From contig JAQTLL010000002.1 in NCBI GenBank assembly GCA_028714915.1, forward strand, positions 62,001-126,000: a DNA stretch of 64,000 bases, read 5' to 3'. The position numbers and the translations under genes are program-made. The DNA comes from Sulfuricurvum sp. GTDB lineage: Bacteria > Campylobacterota > Campylobacteria > Campylobacterales > Sulfurimonadaceae. Positions 53,882 to 62,543 of the stretch are shown here, piece by piece (positions within the stretch are counted from its first letter, which is position 1; each line of letters starts with the position of its first letter). The notes under the pieces were generated by a model that had not been told where the DNA came from, did not search any database, and saw nothing but the letters and a program-made list of their open reading frames with translations.

Positions 53882-54506
53882 ATAACCCCGCTTTATTAAG
53901 TATCTGAAAATCTTTTCCATCATCACTGATGAGTCCTAGAGTTTTAAGTTTTCTAAGTGTTCGAGAGAGAGTCTCATGGGTCATATTGAGAATTGTTGCA
54001 ATTTTATTGTGTTTCATCGTGAGGTAGAGCTTCTCGTTATCGTATAGAAATTTTGCGACACGGGATGTTGCATCGAGTGTCAAATGGGTTGTGATAATAT
54101 TTTCGAGAAATTTTACTTTTTGGGAGAGTGATTTGATCACTTCTAAGGAAATCAGAGGATTTTTAAGAAAATCTTCTTCAAAAGGGAGATAGTCGATCTC
54201 CACAACGACAACATCCGTCTCACATTCAGCTGTTGCGGGAAATGGGATACGATGAAGATTGGCCATTTCAGCAACCATCGAAATAGGGTAAAAATAGTGC
54301 AAAACGATTTCGTTCCCTTTCATATCTGTTTTATACGCTTTAAGCATACCTTCTAGCAGGATATAAAGTTTTGCTGATGGATCTCCCTCATAAAAGAGGA
54401 TATCTCCTGCACTGTAATGCTTTATTTTACTAATGGAACTAAGCTTGGTGAGATCGCTCTCATCCAGTTGTTTGAATAAGAAAATATTATTTAATTGGGT
54501 ATTCAT
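53865..54506 (-). CDS. Crp/Fnr-family regulator, DNR/NnrR-like
   Basis: 213 residues. cNMP-binding-like sensor domain (10-125) and winged helix with MTHETLSRTLRKL: the Glu, Ser and Arg that FNR uses to read TTGA are all present. No N-terminal Fe-S cysteines, so DNR/NnrR-like NO sensing is more likely than O2 sensing. ATG at 54506 has GGAGGGG upstream. The promoter has its own FNR-type box, hence autoregulation. The best candidate for the regulator that acts on the nine boxes. Confidence 0.9.
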   Translation of the reverse strand: MNTQLNNIFLFKQLDESDLTKLSSISKIKHYSAGDILFYEGDPSAKLYILLEGMLKAYKTDMKGNEIVLHYFYPISMVAEMANLHRIPFPATAECETDVVVVEIDYLPFEEDFLKNPLISLEVIKSLSQKVKFLENIITTHLTLDATSRVAKFLYDNEKLYLTMKHNKIATILNMTHETLSRTLRKLKTLGLISDDGKDFQILNKAGLYELFA

Positions 54507-54559
54507 CAAGCCCCTCCATGTTATTTAGGGTATTTTAAACTAATTGATGAGCATAATGG

Positions 54560-54573
54560 TTGATATAGGTCAA
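54560..54573 (-). promoter_or_regulatory. FNR/DNR-type box of the second crp gene
   Basis: TTGATATAGGTCAA, centred about 60 bp from the start codon at 54506. It lies back to back with a second box 18 bp further along that serves the plus-strand operon. Confidence 0.75.
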
Positions 54574-54591
54574 AAAGGGAATGCTATTATC

Positions 54592-54605
54592 TTGATTTAT
54601 ATCAA
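54592..54605 (+). promoter_or_regulatory. FNR/DNR-type box of the CopD-like gene cluster
   Basis: TTGATTTATATCAA, a perfect palindrome centred 61 bp from the GTG start at 54659. The centres of this box and its neighbour are 32 bp apart, about three helical turns. Confidence 0.8.
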
Positions 54606-54658
54606 TGTATCTTTGAGTTTTACATTCTATAATCTCGAAACTTTTAAAAGGAGCAAAT

Positions 54659-55102
54659 GTGCCTTGGATTTTATACATCCATATTCTCGCGGCGTGTGCG
54701 TGGATTGGCGGAAGTATTGTGCTGTTTGGATTGGGACTTTTTTTAAAAGATAAATCAACTCAAGATGCGGTATATGGTGCAATTGGTCCTTTTTATGGCT
54801 ATTTCGAGACAGGATGGCTCTTAATGTTAATTGCGACGGGATTTTTATTGGGAGAGCATTATGAGTTATTTTCATTGATTGGAAATGGCGACAGTGAACT
54901 TGCTTATTATTTTACAACCAAAATGATATTGGTATCAGCACTGAGCTTAGCGACGCTGATCCATTTGTATATTGCATTTTCTACCCATCAAAAAACACGT
55001 TCCTTACGCCAGAAGCTTCTTTCTCGCGGAGGATCAATGGCTATTTTCATTTTAAACCTTGCTATATTATGGGTTGCAATGAATATTCGAACACTACTAT
55101 AA
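54659..55102 (+). CDS. CopD-like four-helix membrane protein
   Basis: 147 residues, four helices, with His in the first helix (YIHILAACAWIGGSIVLFG), in the third (TLIHLYIAFSTHQK) and EHYELF. This resembles CopD/HemJ/DUF2269-type proteins that bind haem or copper. The GTG start follows AAAGGAGCAAAT. First gene of a plus-strand operon controlled by a perfect FNR-type box. The operon continues with 55118, 55472, 56710 and 57027. Exact role unknown. Confidence 0.7.
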   Translation: MPWILYIHILAACAWIGGSIVLFGLGLFLKDKSTQDAVYGAIGPFYGYFETGWLLMLIATGFLLGEHYELFSLIGNGDSELAYYFTTKMILVSALSLATLIHLYIAFSTHQKTRSLRQKLLSRGGSMAIFILNLAILWVAMNIRTLL

Positions 55103-55117
55103 AATAGGAAAAACATA

Positions 55118-55465
55118 ATGATAACGATACCAAATGATGCATTAAAAATTGAAGTTGAAGGCTCGACGGTCGATTTCGTCGTGTTTCAAGACGGCGGGTT
55201 GACATACTACGCATTTGACACCTCCCGCTGCGGACCACCTGAACCAATGGTAAATGCAATGGCAGGATTACGTCTGATCGATACACCTGAGAAAAGACTG
55301 ATTATGATCAATCATAAAATGCCGATGGGGCTTTTTAGTAAAATGGAGGATGATTTTGAGATTGATTCATGTATCCGAGAAGATGGTTTAGCCGAAGTTA
55401 TTTTTGCTTTTAAAGGTTCTGTAAATTTGAATGATCCCCGTTACAGTGCAAAGTGCCATGGATAA
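55118..55465 (+). CDS. Uncharacterised cytoplasmic protein in the NO regulon
   Basis: 115 residues, no signal peptide or helix, mixed alpha/beta. Conserved-looking features are FDTSRCGPPEPMVNAMAGL, IMINHKMPMGLF and a C-terminal Cys-His (SAKCHG); three cysteines overall might bind metal. I do not recognise a family. 15 bp after the CopD-like gene and 6 bp before the polytopic protein gene. Confidence 0.75.
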   Translation: MITIPNDALKIEVEGSTVDFVVFQDGGLTYYAFDTSRCGPPEPMVNAMAGLRLIDTPEKRLIMINHKMPMGLFSKMEDDFEIDSCIREDGLAEVIFAFKGSVNLNDPRYSAKCHG

Positions 55466-55471
55466 TGAATT

Positions 55472-56701
55472 GTGAAAATTTCGAGTAATTTTGCCCCTCC
55501 GCTGAGGATTATTTCTCCGTTTTTTATCGCCGGAGTTCTTTTTTATATCCTCAGTATCATAGGGCTTTTTACCCTTGAGTCCCATATCGCATGGCTTGAT
55601 CTTCATTGGATCGGATTTGTCCATACGTATCTGATCGGTTTTGTGATGTTGGTTATTGTCGGTGCGATGGCTCAGCTGATTCCTGTTGTTTTGGAAAGAG
55701 GGCATTGTTGTGTCGGATTTTATCCAATTATTTTTACTTTTATTTCTTTGGGTACACTGCTCTTACTGATGGGATTTTTGGCGTATCCTCTTCTCCTCTC
55801 GTATGGAGGGCTCATTATTGTACTTGGCTTTGCTATTTTTGGAATTGAGCTGATCCTGACGGGGAAGGATGTTTTATGGCGGAGTCTGTCGACGCGTGCA
55901 GTGAGCTTTGCTATACTATTTTTAATCCTCGGAACGGTATTGGGATGGGTAATGACTCTTGGATTATCAGGAATAGTGGAGATTGATCCCTCACGTCTGA
56001 TTGATGCACATGCTACGACATTATTGGCAGGAGGGGTAATGCTCATCCTTATCGGTTTGGCTCAAATACTATTGCCGATGTTTGGTCTGGCGCATGGCTT
56101 TGATACTAAACCGGCAACTTGGGCATTTGGTTTAATAATTTTTGGTGTAATGCTGTATCTTTGCGGTAAAATCTTCTTTTTGAATATTTTTCAGACACTT
56201 GGGATGATCTCGATTCTTCTTGCTGTGTGTGCCCATATCGTACAGGTTGTTGCTATTGCCCGTAAAAAAGGGCGTCGCGAATATGATATTTGGTTTCGCT
56301 CATTAGTGGTGGCCTATCTCTCTTTGGTATTGTCCCTTATAAGTTTGATTTTTGCATTGGTAAGCGGAGATGATCGGGCATGGATACTGGCTGGGTGGTT
56401 GTTCGGTGTTGGTTTTTTAGGATTTATGATCACCGGACATTTGTATAAGATTATCCCTTTTTTAGTATGGTTTGAAAAGTTTAGTCCCTTGGTCGGGAAG
56501 CAAAAAGTACCGATGCTGCATCAAATGGTCCCTAAGCGCAGTGCTGATTTTCAATGGGGATATTCGAGTATCGGAGTGTTTGTTGCAGGGCTTTCGCTCA
56601 TATTAGAGAACAATGATTTATGGCACGGCGGGCTCTCGTTCTTATTAGTCGGGAGTTTATTTTTAATCCGTAATATTCTTTGGATGTTACGATTTAAATA
56701 G
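55472..56701 (+). CDS. Haem-copper-oxidase-like polytopic membrane protein
   Basis: 409 residues with about 12 helices. His residues at helix positions resemble haem-copper enzymes or NnrS: HTYLIGFVMLVIVGAMAQL, DAHATTLLAGG, LAHGFD, CAHIVQVV and GHLYKIIPFLVWFEKF. No CuB or catalytic Tyr pattern can be assigned with confidence. GTG start; no obvious SD. It may be an NO-handling protein related to NnrS or NorB, or a haem carrier. The neighbouring DUF59 gene suggests metallocofactor handling. Confidence 0.7.
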   Translation: MKISSNFAPPLRIISPFFIAGVLFYILSIIGLFTLESHIAWLDLHWIGFVHTYLIGFVMLVIVGAMAQLIPVVLERGHCCVGFYPIIFTFISLGTLLLLMGFLAYPLLLSYGGLIIVLGFAIFGIELILTGKDVLWRSLSTRAVSFAILFLILGTVLGWVMTLGLSGIVEIDPSRLIDAHATTLLAGGVMLILIGLAQILLPMFGLAHGFDTKPATWAFGLIIFGVMLYLCGKIFFLNIFQTLGMISILLAVCAHIVQVVAIARKKGRREYDIWFRSLVVAYLSLVLSLISLIFALVSGDDRAWILAGWLFGVGFLGFMITGHLYKIIPFLVWFEKFSPLVGKQKVPMLHQMVPKRSADFQWGYSSIGVFVAGLSLILENNDLWHGGLSFLLVGSLFLIRNILWMLRFK

Positions 56702-56709
56702 GAGAAAAA

Positions 56710-57033
56710 ATGAAATTAGTAACCAAAGAAGAAGTGTATGCCGCGATTAGCACCGTAATTGATCCGGAAGTGGGATGTAATCTTGTTGATCTTGGACTTA
56801 TTTATGGAGCAGAGATAGATGAAAATAATCATGTTAATGTGACGATGACGTTATCGACGCGCGGATGCCCTTTACACCAATCAATGATTGATTGGGTTAA
56901 AGAAGCCGTCGAGAAGATTGAATTGGTTGCAGGGTGCGATGTTGAGATAGTCTGGGAACCGGAATGGAATATTTCAATGGCCGCAGAGCATGTCAAACAA
57001 TCACTTGGCGGTGGAGGAACAGGAATGTGGTAA
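56710..57033 (+). CDS. DUF59/MIP18-family Fe-S assembly protein
   Basis: 107 residues, single MIP18 domain: VYAAISTVIDPEVGCNLVDLGLIYG and the signature TRGCPLHQSM with its conserved Cys. Members (PaaD, SufT, Cia2) help deliver or repair Fe-S clusters. An NO-inducible copy would make sense because NO destroys such clusters; that is inference. SD TAGGAGAAAAA. Its stop overlaps the next small gene. Confidence 0.88.
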   Translation: MKLVTKEEVYAAISTVIDPEVGCNLVDLGLIYGAEIDENNHVNVTMTLSTRGCPLHQSMIDWVKEAVEKIELVAGCDVEIVWEPEWNISMAAEHVKQSLGGGGTGMW

Positions 57034-57230
57034 AGCTATGGCGGTATCTATACGGTTCCGCGTGGATGCTGTTATATTTTACCAAATGGCCCGCTTTGAT
57101 AGGGGTTGGGTTGCTTTATACGCTAACACCTTTCAAAACAAGCTTGGGTGTGAACCTTTTATGGTTGATCTCATTGAGTGCGATTGTTTATGATAGAGTT
57201 TATAAATTCAAGAATAAGTGTAGACTATAA
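57027..57230 (+). CDS. Small membrane protein coupled to the DUF59 gene
   Basis: 67 residues from a GTG that overlaps the DUF59 stop (7 bp), with GGAGG about 10 bases upstream. One or two hydrophobic helices (about 11-30 and 37-53, ALIGVGLLYTLTP and LLWLISLSAIVYD) and a basic tail (KFKNKCRL). A longer frame from 56964 would overlap DUF59 by 70 bp and is less likely. No family recognised. Confidence 0.5.
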   Translation: MVKLWRYLYGSAWMLLYFTKWPALIGVGLLYTLTPFKTSLGVNLLWLISLSAIVYDRVYKFKNKCRL

Positions 57231-57423
57231 AGTTTAATACTTATCGTTGCCTACAAATAGAAAAAGTTTTACTTTTAATTGCAGCAAAAAAATATTCCTA
57301 AAAATTTTGGATTTGGATAAATTGCTATGGATGAGGTTGGACAGGTAAAATAGCTTAAAGTGCTTGAGTGACGATGTTTATAAGGTGTTTTTGGATGAAT
57401 TTGGATTGTTTTGGAAGTGTTGG

Positions 57424-57499
57424 TGGTGGCCAATCTCGGAATCGAACCAAGGACACGCAGATTTTCAATCTACTGCTCTACCGACTGAGCTAATTGGCC
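57424..57499 (-). tRNA. tRNA-Phe (GAA)
   Basis: 76 bases with encoded CCA. Acceptor GGCCAAT pairs with ATTGGCC; D arm GCTC-AGTCGGTA-GAGC; anticodon loop TTGAAAA gives GAA (Phe); T arm GTTCGATTC. Located 56 bp downstream of murD on the same strand. The bases 57231-57423 on its other side hold no gene that I can see, only T-rich sequence with several TTTGGAT copies. Confidence 0.95.
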
Positions 57500-57555
57500 A
57501 CGTTTTGTGGAGTGCAATTATAGCTATGTAAGCTTGAAGATAAGCTTAATGTCTA

Positions 57556-58761
57556 TTAACTTGTTTGTGCAAGCTCCTTAAACAGATTGCCTCGTTGGGC
57601 GTATGAGGTAAATTGATCCAGACTGGCGGCTGCAGGAGAGAGCATTGCGACACTCTGACGATTATGTTTTTGTTTGATTTGTTCTACTGCAACATCAAGA
57701 GTATGACAGAGCATACAGGGGATGTTGTATTGTTTGCACAATGCTTCCAGTCTGGTTGCATTAGCACCGATAGCATAAACGGTGAGTTCATATTTTTTGA
57801 GAGGGATAAACAGCTCTTCGAGTTCAACACCCTTATCATCCCCACCGAGGATGAGGTGAATAGGATATTCACCGTAGGTACGTAATGCTGCGAGGGTGGC
57901 ATCGATATTAGTCGCCTTTGAATCATTGACCCAGAGACGGTTCTTGGAATCACGAAACTCCTCTTGGCGGTGGGGATCTAGGATAAAGGCATTGATACGG
58001 TCGTAATCGACACGATCGTAAAGGATTTTATCAATTCCCATCGCAATCATGGCATCCATTAAAAATGCCCCTTTGAATTTGATTTTAGACGCATCAAATC
58101 CAAAATACTTTGCCAAATCTTTTTCATCTTCATAGATAATTTTAAATCCATTGGTAGGAGCATCCGCAAACATTTTAGGAAGTATTATCACTTCCCCCTC
58201 TTTCATCTGTGACAGAGGCTTTAATTTCGCTTCGTAGTAGGCTTCCATGCTTCCATGCCAGCTTACATGATCTGGGGTGACGGGGAGGAGGGCATAGATA
58301 TTAGGACGCGCAATACGGTTGTAGTGCATACTAAAGGAACTGGTCTCTAAAATCCAGATAGGTGCTTGGGGAGACATATCCGCCAGCGGTGTTCCGATAT
58401 TTCCGCCGCTGATAGCTCCTTTGTCGCTTAGAAGATGTTCAACCATTTGGGTGGTGGTAGTTTTGCCGTTAGTTCCGCTGATCCAGATTGAAAACGGTAT
58501 TTTAGGGGCAAAAAAATCGTATTCGCTGATGAGATGTGATGCTCTTTGGATGAGAGGATGAGAGGGTGGAAATCCGGGGGAAGGGATTTCGTGCGTGAAA
58601 GCCCTTGTATCAAATTCACTCGCAGGTTTAAGGTGATTTCCCTCTTCGTCCGTAAAAGGTTTTGTCACTTTGTCATCGAAAAAGGTACACGGTCCAGTCA
58701 CTTTAGCAATAGCTCGGGTTGTTTTGCCATACCCGAAACAGGCAATCTTCATGTTTTCCAT
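57556..58761 (-). CDS. murD: UDP-N-acetylmuramoyl-L-alanine:D-glutamate ligase
   Basis: 401 residues. Mur ligase P-loop SGTNGKTTTTQM, then the Asn/His region PDHVSWHGSMEAYYEAK and VNDSKATNIDATLAAL. Adds D-Glu in peptidoglycan precursor synthesis in the cytoplasm. ATG chosen at 58761 because it overlaps the mraY stop (TAATG) and the protein then begins [14 protein letters not shown]; the frame extends to 58818 inside mraY. Slightly short compared with E. coli MurD, as usual in this group. Confidence 0.94.
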   Translation of the reverse strand: MENMKIACFGYGKTTRAIAKVTGPCTFFDDKVTKPFTDEEGNHLKPASEFDTRAFTHEIPSPGFPPSHPLIQRASHLISEYDFFAPKIPFSIWISGTNGKTTTTQMVEHLLSDKGAISGGNIGTPLADMSPQAPIWILETSSFSMHYNRIARPNIYALLPVTPDHVSWHGSMEAYYEAKLKPLSQMKEGEVIILPKMFADAPTNGFKIIYEDEKDLAKYFGFDASKIKFKGAFLMDAMIAMGIDKILYDRVDYDRINAFILDPHRQEEFRDSKNRLWVNDSKATNIDATLAALRTYGEYPIHLILGGDDKGVELEELFIPLKKYELTVYAIGANATRLEALCKQYNIPCMLCHTLDVAVEQIKQKHNRQSVAMLSPAAASLDQFTSYAQRGNLFKELAQTS

Positions 58762-59819
58762 TAACGAATCTTCATGGTGATAAGAGCGAGGATGTTCGAG
58801 AGCATCGAAATAATCCAAAATCGGACGATAATTTTATTTTCCGCCCACTGTTTCATCTCAAAATGGTGATGGATCGGTGCCATTAAAAAGACCCTTTTTT
58901 TGCGGAGTTTGTAGCTTCCTACTTGCAATATGACCGATACGGTTTCAATGACAAAAATAAATCCGATAAGGATAAGTAAAATCTCACTTTTTCCGATAAT
59001 TGCCATATAGGCGATAAAAGCACCCAATGTCAGTGAACCGCTGTCTCCCATAAATACTTGCGCAGGATGACAGTTAAACCACAAAAATCCAACCAGTGAA
59101 CCAATCAGCGCCGCAGCGATAACCACCACTTCTCCCGCAGGAATTTTTGGCATCAAAAGATAATGGGAGAGGGCGGCATTACCGACAACATAAACGATGA
59201 CGCTCAGTGAGAGGAGGGCAAATACCGAGGGGACAGTTGCAAGTCCATCGAGCCCGTCGGTAAGATTGACCGCGTTAGAAGTAGCAATGATTACCAAAAC
59301 CCAAAACCCGATACTAAAATACCCCATGTCAAAAAGGCTTGATTTGATAAACGGAACATAAAAACCGGTTTCGAGTTTTGCAAAATAGATCAGAAAAGCA
59401 CCGATAGCAAGCCCAAAAACAAGCTGAAGGGCAAGTTTGGCACGCGCACTAAGACCTGCAAGGTTATCACCGCCTCGAATTTTTCCCCAATCATCCGTAA
59501 AACCGATATAGGCATAAAAGATAAGTGTAAGCAATCCGCCAATAGCAAAGGGATTCATGATGTTGACTGTGAGGAGGGAGGCAATAACGGTAGAAACGAT
59601 AAAAACAATTCCCCCCATCGTGGGTGTTTTGGCTTTGCCTTGGTGGGCACTCACGTATTCATTGATGGGCTGAACTTTGGCTGAACGCTGTGCCCATGCG
59701 ATAAAACGGGGCATAAAAAAGAGGGTAAGTAATAAGCCGATAAAAAAAGCAACCCCAGCTCGAACGGTAATGTATTGAAGAATATTAATACCTAAGTGTT
59801 GATGAAACCAATATAACAT
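58761..59819 (-). CDS. mraY: Phospho-N-acetylmuramoyl-pentapeptide transferase
   Basis: 352 residues, ten helices, forms lipid I at the inner membrane. Key motifs: PTMGGIVF, the Asp pair TDDWGK region and [20 protein letters not shown] and the HHHFE loop. ATG at 59819 gives the usual length; the longer frame to 59855 is not MraY-like. Followed by murD with a TAATG overlap. Confidence 0.95.
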   Translation of the reverse strand: MLYWFHQHLGINILQYITVRAGVAFFIGLLLTLFFMPRFIAWAQRSAKVQPINEYVSAHQGKAKTPTMGGIVFIVSTVIASLLTVNIMNPFAIGGLLTLIFYAYIGFTDDWGKIRGGDNLAGLSARAKLALQLVFGLAIGAFLIYFAKLETGFYVPFIKSSLFDMGYFSIGFWVLVIIATSNAVNLTDGLDGLATVPSVFALLSLSVIVYVVGNAALSHYLLMPKIPAGEVVVIAAALIGSLVGFLWFNCHPAQVFMGDSGSLTLGAFIAYMAIIGKSEILLILIGFIFVIETVSVILQVGSYKLRKKRVFLMAPIHHHFEMKQWAENKIIVRFWIISMLSNILALITMKIR

Positions 59820-59867
59820 TATGAGGACTCTTTGGAAGACAAAATTGTAAAGCAAGTGACATTTTAA

Positions 59868-59892
59868 TATAATTAGTCAAAAGTTTGATTAA
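59868..59892 (+). promoter_or_regulatory. Probable gpmI promoter with a small palindrome
   Basis: -10 hexamer TATAAT at 59868-59873 and a 9-2-9 inverted repeat (59873-59892, one mismatch) at the expected start of transcription, 12 bp before the gpmI ATG. SD AGGAGGG at 59896. The palindrome does not match the TTGAT-N4-ATCAA form. Confidence 0.45.
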
Positions 59893-59904
59893 TCAGGAGG
59901 GAAA

Positions 59905-61380
59905 ATGGGCAAAAAAACCGTTTTGGTCATTACCGATGGGATTGGATATTCGCCGAAGCACTCGTTTAATGCCTTTCATTCTGCACGTAAACCGACGTAC
60001 GATCAGCTGTTTACAGATGTTCCGCACTCTCTTATCGACACCTTTGGTTTGAGTGTCGGTTTACCTGAAGGGCAGATGGGTAATTCCGAAGTAGGGCACA
60101 TGAGCATCGGAAGCGGTCGTGTGTTGTATCAGGATCTGGTCAAAATTTCTCTTGCTTTAGAAGATGGCAGCTTTGAGCGTAATGAGGTATTTAGTGCTTT
60201 ATTGAAAACAAGCAATCACCTCCATCTCATTGCTCTTATGTCTGATGGCGGAGTTCATTCGCATATTGACCATTTGATAGGTGTCGCAGACATTGCTGCT
60301 GATGCGAGTAAGGAAGTGTGGCTTCATCTTATTAGTGATGGACGGGATGTCTCTCCTACTTCTGCAATCCATTTTGTTCAAACCATCAAAGCGCATGGAC
60401 GTCGTAACATTAGGATCGGTTCGTTAGGCGGACGTTTTTACACGATGGATCGGGATAACCGTTGGGAGCGGGTTGAGTGTGGGTATAACGCCATCGTTAA
60501 CGCAACTCCAAAAAGTGAACAAAGTGTTGTCGATTACATCGAAAATTCGTATGCCAAGGGTGAAAAGGATGAGTTTATCGTCCCCACCGCATTTGATGGA
60601 TATGAAGGATTTTCGGAGGGGGATGCGGTTTTAACCCTTAATTTCAGAAGTGATCGGATGCGGCAATTTGCTACAGCCTTGGGAGATGAGCAGTTTAAGG
60701 GATTTGAGCGTCGTTTTATCCCTACCCATTTTGCAACGATGACCCAGTATGATAAAAGCTTTCCGTATCCTGTGCTGTTTCCCAAAGATGCGCCTATAAA
60801 TACCCTCTCAGAAGTGATTTCTCGTGCGGGTAAACGACAGCTTCATACGGCTGAGACGGAAAAATACGCCCATGTTACGTTTTTCTTTAATGGCGGTATC
60901 GAAGAACCGTATGAAAATGAAACGCGAGTCCTGATCCCCAGCCCACAAGTAAAAACGTACGATATGCAGCCTGAAATGTCTGCGGCAGAAGTGGGTGATG
61001 TCGTGGTAAAAGCGATCAACGAGGGGATTGATTTTGTTGTGGTAAACTTTGCCAACGGTGATATGGTGGGGCATACGGGTAACTTTGAAGCAGCAGTCAG
61101 AGCTGTTGAAGCCGTCGATGAACAGCTTGGACGGATTGTCAAAGCGGCAAAAGAGCAAGGGTATGCGATGGTTATCACCTCCGATCATGGCAACTGTGAA
61201 GAGATGCGCGATGATGCAGGAAATATCTTGACGAATCATACTGTGGGTAAAGTGTGGTGTTTTGTGATGGCGGATGAGGTTAAGAATGTTCATGTGGGTG
61301 CATTGAATAATGTTGCTCCCACCGTACTTAAGCTCATGGGGATTGAAATTCCATCGGAGATGGATTCACCACTAATTTAA
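59905..61380 (+). CDS. gpmI: 2,3-bisphosphoglycerate-independent phosphoglycerate mutase
   Basis: 491 residues, Mn-dependent alkaline-phosphatase superfamily. N-terminal metal motif VITDGIG, catalytic Ser in GQMGNSEVGH, and the C-terminal motifs NGDMVGHTGN and TSDHGNCEEM. Interconverts 3- and 2-phosphoglycerate in glycolysis/gluconeogenesis. SD AGGAGGG. First of a run that continues into fatty-acid genes. Confidence 0.95.
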   Translation: MGKKTVLVITDGIGYSPKHSFNAFHSARKPTYDQLFTDVPHSLIDTFGLSVGLPEGQMGNSEVGHMSIGSGRVLYQDLVKISLALEDGSFERNEVFSALLKTSNHLHLIALMSDGGVHSHIDHLIGVADIAADASKEVWLHLISDGRDVSPTSAIHFVQTIKAHGRRNIRIGSLGGRFYTMDRDNRWERVECGYNAIVNATPKSEQSVVDYIENSYAKGEKDEFIVPTAFDGYEGFSEGDAVLTLNFRSDRMRQFATALGDEQFKGFERRFIPTHFATMTQYDKSFPYPVLFPKDAPINTLSEVISRAGKRQLHTAETEKYAHVTFFFNGGIEEPYENETRVLIPSPQVKTYDMQPEMSAAEVGDVVVKAINEGIDFVVVNFANGDMVGHTGNFEAAVRAVEAVDEQLGRIVKAAKEQGYAMVITSDHGNCEEMRDDAGNILTNHTVGKVWCFVMADEVKNVHVGALNNVAPTVLKLMGIEIPSEMDSPLI

Positions 61381-61389
61381 AGGATAAGT

Positions 61390-62133
61390 ATGAAATTTAC
61401 AGGTAAAAATGTTTTAGTAACCGGTTCAAGCCGAGGTATCGGTGCAGAAGTGGCAAAAGTATTAGCTGGGTATGGTCTTAAAGTATGGATTAATTACCGA
61501 AGTGGAGCAGAGGCAGCTGATGCAATCAAGGCAGGGATCGAAGCAGAGGGCGGAAAAGCGGCTGTGATCGGCTTTGATGTGAGTGATGAAGCAGCATTTG
61601 TTGACGCTATCAAAACGATACTTGATGCCGATGGTGAACTCTCGTATTTGGTCAATAATGCAGGGATTACGAACGATAAATTGGCGATGCGCATGAAAGC
61701 CCAAGAGTTTACCAGTGTCATCGATGCCAATCTTACATCAGCATTTATTGGATGTCGTGAAGCGATGAAAGCAATGCGCAAACAAAAGTTTGGAAGTGTG
61801 GTCAATATGGCATCTATCGTCGGTGAAACAGGCAATGCGGGACAAACCAATTATGCAGCATCTAAGGGTGGAATGATCGCAATGACAAAAAGTTTTGCGA
61901 TCGAAGCGGCAACCAGCGGAATCCGCTATAACAGTATCACTCCCGGTTTTATTGCAACCGATATGACTGATGAGCTTAAAGAGGAGATTAAAGCAGCTTT
62001 TACCGCTAAAATTCCGATGGCACGTTTTGGAAATGCTACGGAAGTAGCAGAAGCTACGGCATTTTTACTCAGTGATCACTCAAGTTATATCACTGGTGAG
62101 ACTCTTAAAGTTAATGGTGGAATGTATATGTAA
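61390..62133 (+). CDS. fabG: 3-oxoacyl-ACP reductase
   Basis: 247 residues, short-chain dehydrogenase: cofactor motif TGSSRGIG, NNAG, and catalytic Ser-Tyr-Lys (NMASIVG, YAASKGG). Ends NGGMYM, as FabG proteins do. NADPH-dependent step of type II fatty-acid elongation. 9 bp after gpmI, SD AAGGAT. Confidence 0.95.
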   Translation: MKFTGKNVLVTGSSRGIGAEVAKVLAGYGLKVWINYRSGAEAADAIKAGIEAEGGKAAVIGFDVSDEAAFVDAIKTILDADGELSYLVNNAGITNDKLAMRMKAQEFTSVIDANLTSAFIGCREAMKAMRKQKFGSVVNMASIVGETGNAGQTNYAASKGGMIAMTKSFAIEAATSGIRYNSITPGFIATDMTDELKEEIKAAFTAKIPMARFGNATEVAEATAFLLSDHSSYITGETLKVNGGMYM

Positions 62134-62138
62134 ACCAA

Positions 62139-62183
62139 AACTTAAGGATAAAATTTTCCCTCTTAAGTTAAATATGCTATACT
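62139..62183 (+). promoter_or_regulatory. Inverted repeat and probable acpP promoter
   Basis: AACTTAAG (62139-62146) and CTTAAGTT (62162-62169) flank an AT-rich 15-base loop just after fabG. A -10-like TATACT follows at 62178-62183, 34 bp before acpP. This fits a weak end for the gpmI-fabG transcript and a strong own promoter for acpP. Confidence 0.4.
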
Positions 62184-62216
62184 TTTACGATTTTATTCAT
62201 ATGAACAGGAGCTATT

Positions 62217-62447
62217 ATGGCACTTTTGGAAGACATTAAAGAAGTAGTGGTTGAGCAACTCAGCGTAAACCCAGATGAAGTAAAAGCGGATTCTAAATTC
62301 GTAGAAGATCTTGGTGCTGATAGCCTTGATGTTGTTGAATTGGTAATGGCTCTTGAAGAGAAGTTCGATATCGAAATTCCTGATGATGAAGCAGAAAAAA
62401 TCCAAACAGTTCAAGATGTAATCAACTACATCGAAGGTAAAAAGTAA
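62217..62447 (+). CDS. acpP: Acyl carrier protein
   Basis: 76 residues, acidic, with the phosphopantetheine Ser in [10 protein letters not shown] at about residue 37. Central carrier of fatty-acid synthesis. SD ACAGGAGC. Followed by two hairpins before fabF. Confidence 0.97.
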   Translation: MALLEDIKEVVVEQLSVNPDEVKADSKFVEDLGADSLDVVELVMALEEKFDIEIPDDEAEKIQTVQDVINYIEGKK

Positions 62448-62458
62448 TCACAAATGCT

Positions 62459-62511
62459 TCAAGGCCTTTGCCTTGATGATAGTGATTTTAACTGTTGGCT
62501 TATACAAGCCA
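62459..62511 (+). other. Two hairpins between acpP and fabF
   Basis: TCAAGGC-CTTT-GCCTTGA (62459-62476) and TGGCTT-ATAC-AAGCCA (62496-62511), both perfect with tetraloops and without a T run. They probably act as mRNA stabilisers or partial attenuators so that acpP message exceeds that of fabF. Confidence 0.5.
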
Positions 62512-62543
62512 TCGCTTAAGACCATTGATACGCAGGAGAAAAT

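Noticed and set aside
57231..57423. Repeat array made of TTTGGAT units
   Set aside because: Only a few irregularly spaced copies in T-rich sequence; no regular period or spacer structure.
59873..59892. FNR-type box upstream of gpmI
   Set aside because: The palindrome TTAGTCAAA-AG-TTTGATTAA has the wrong half-site order and spacing.
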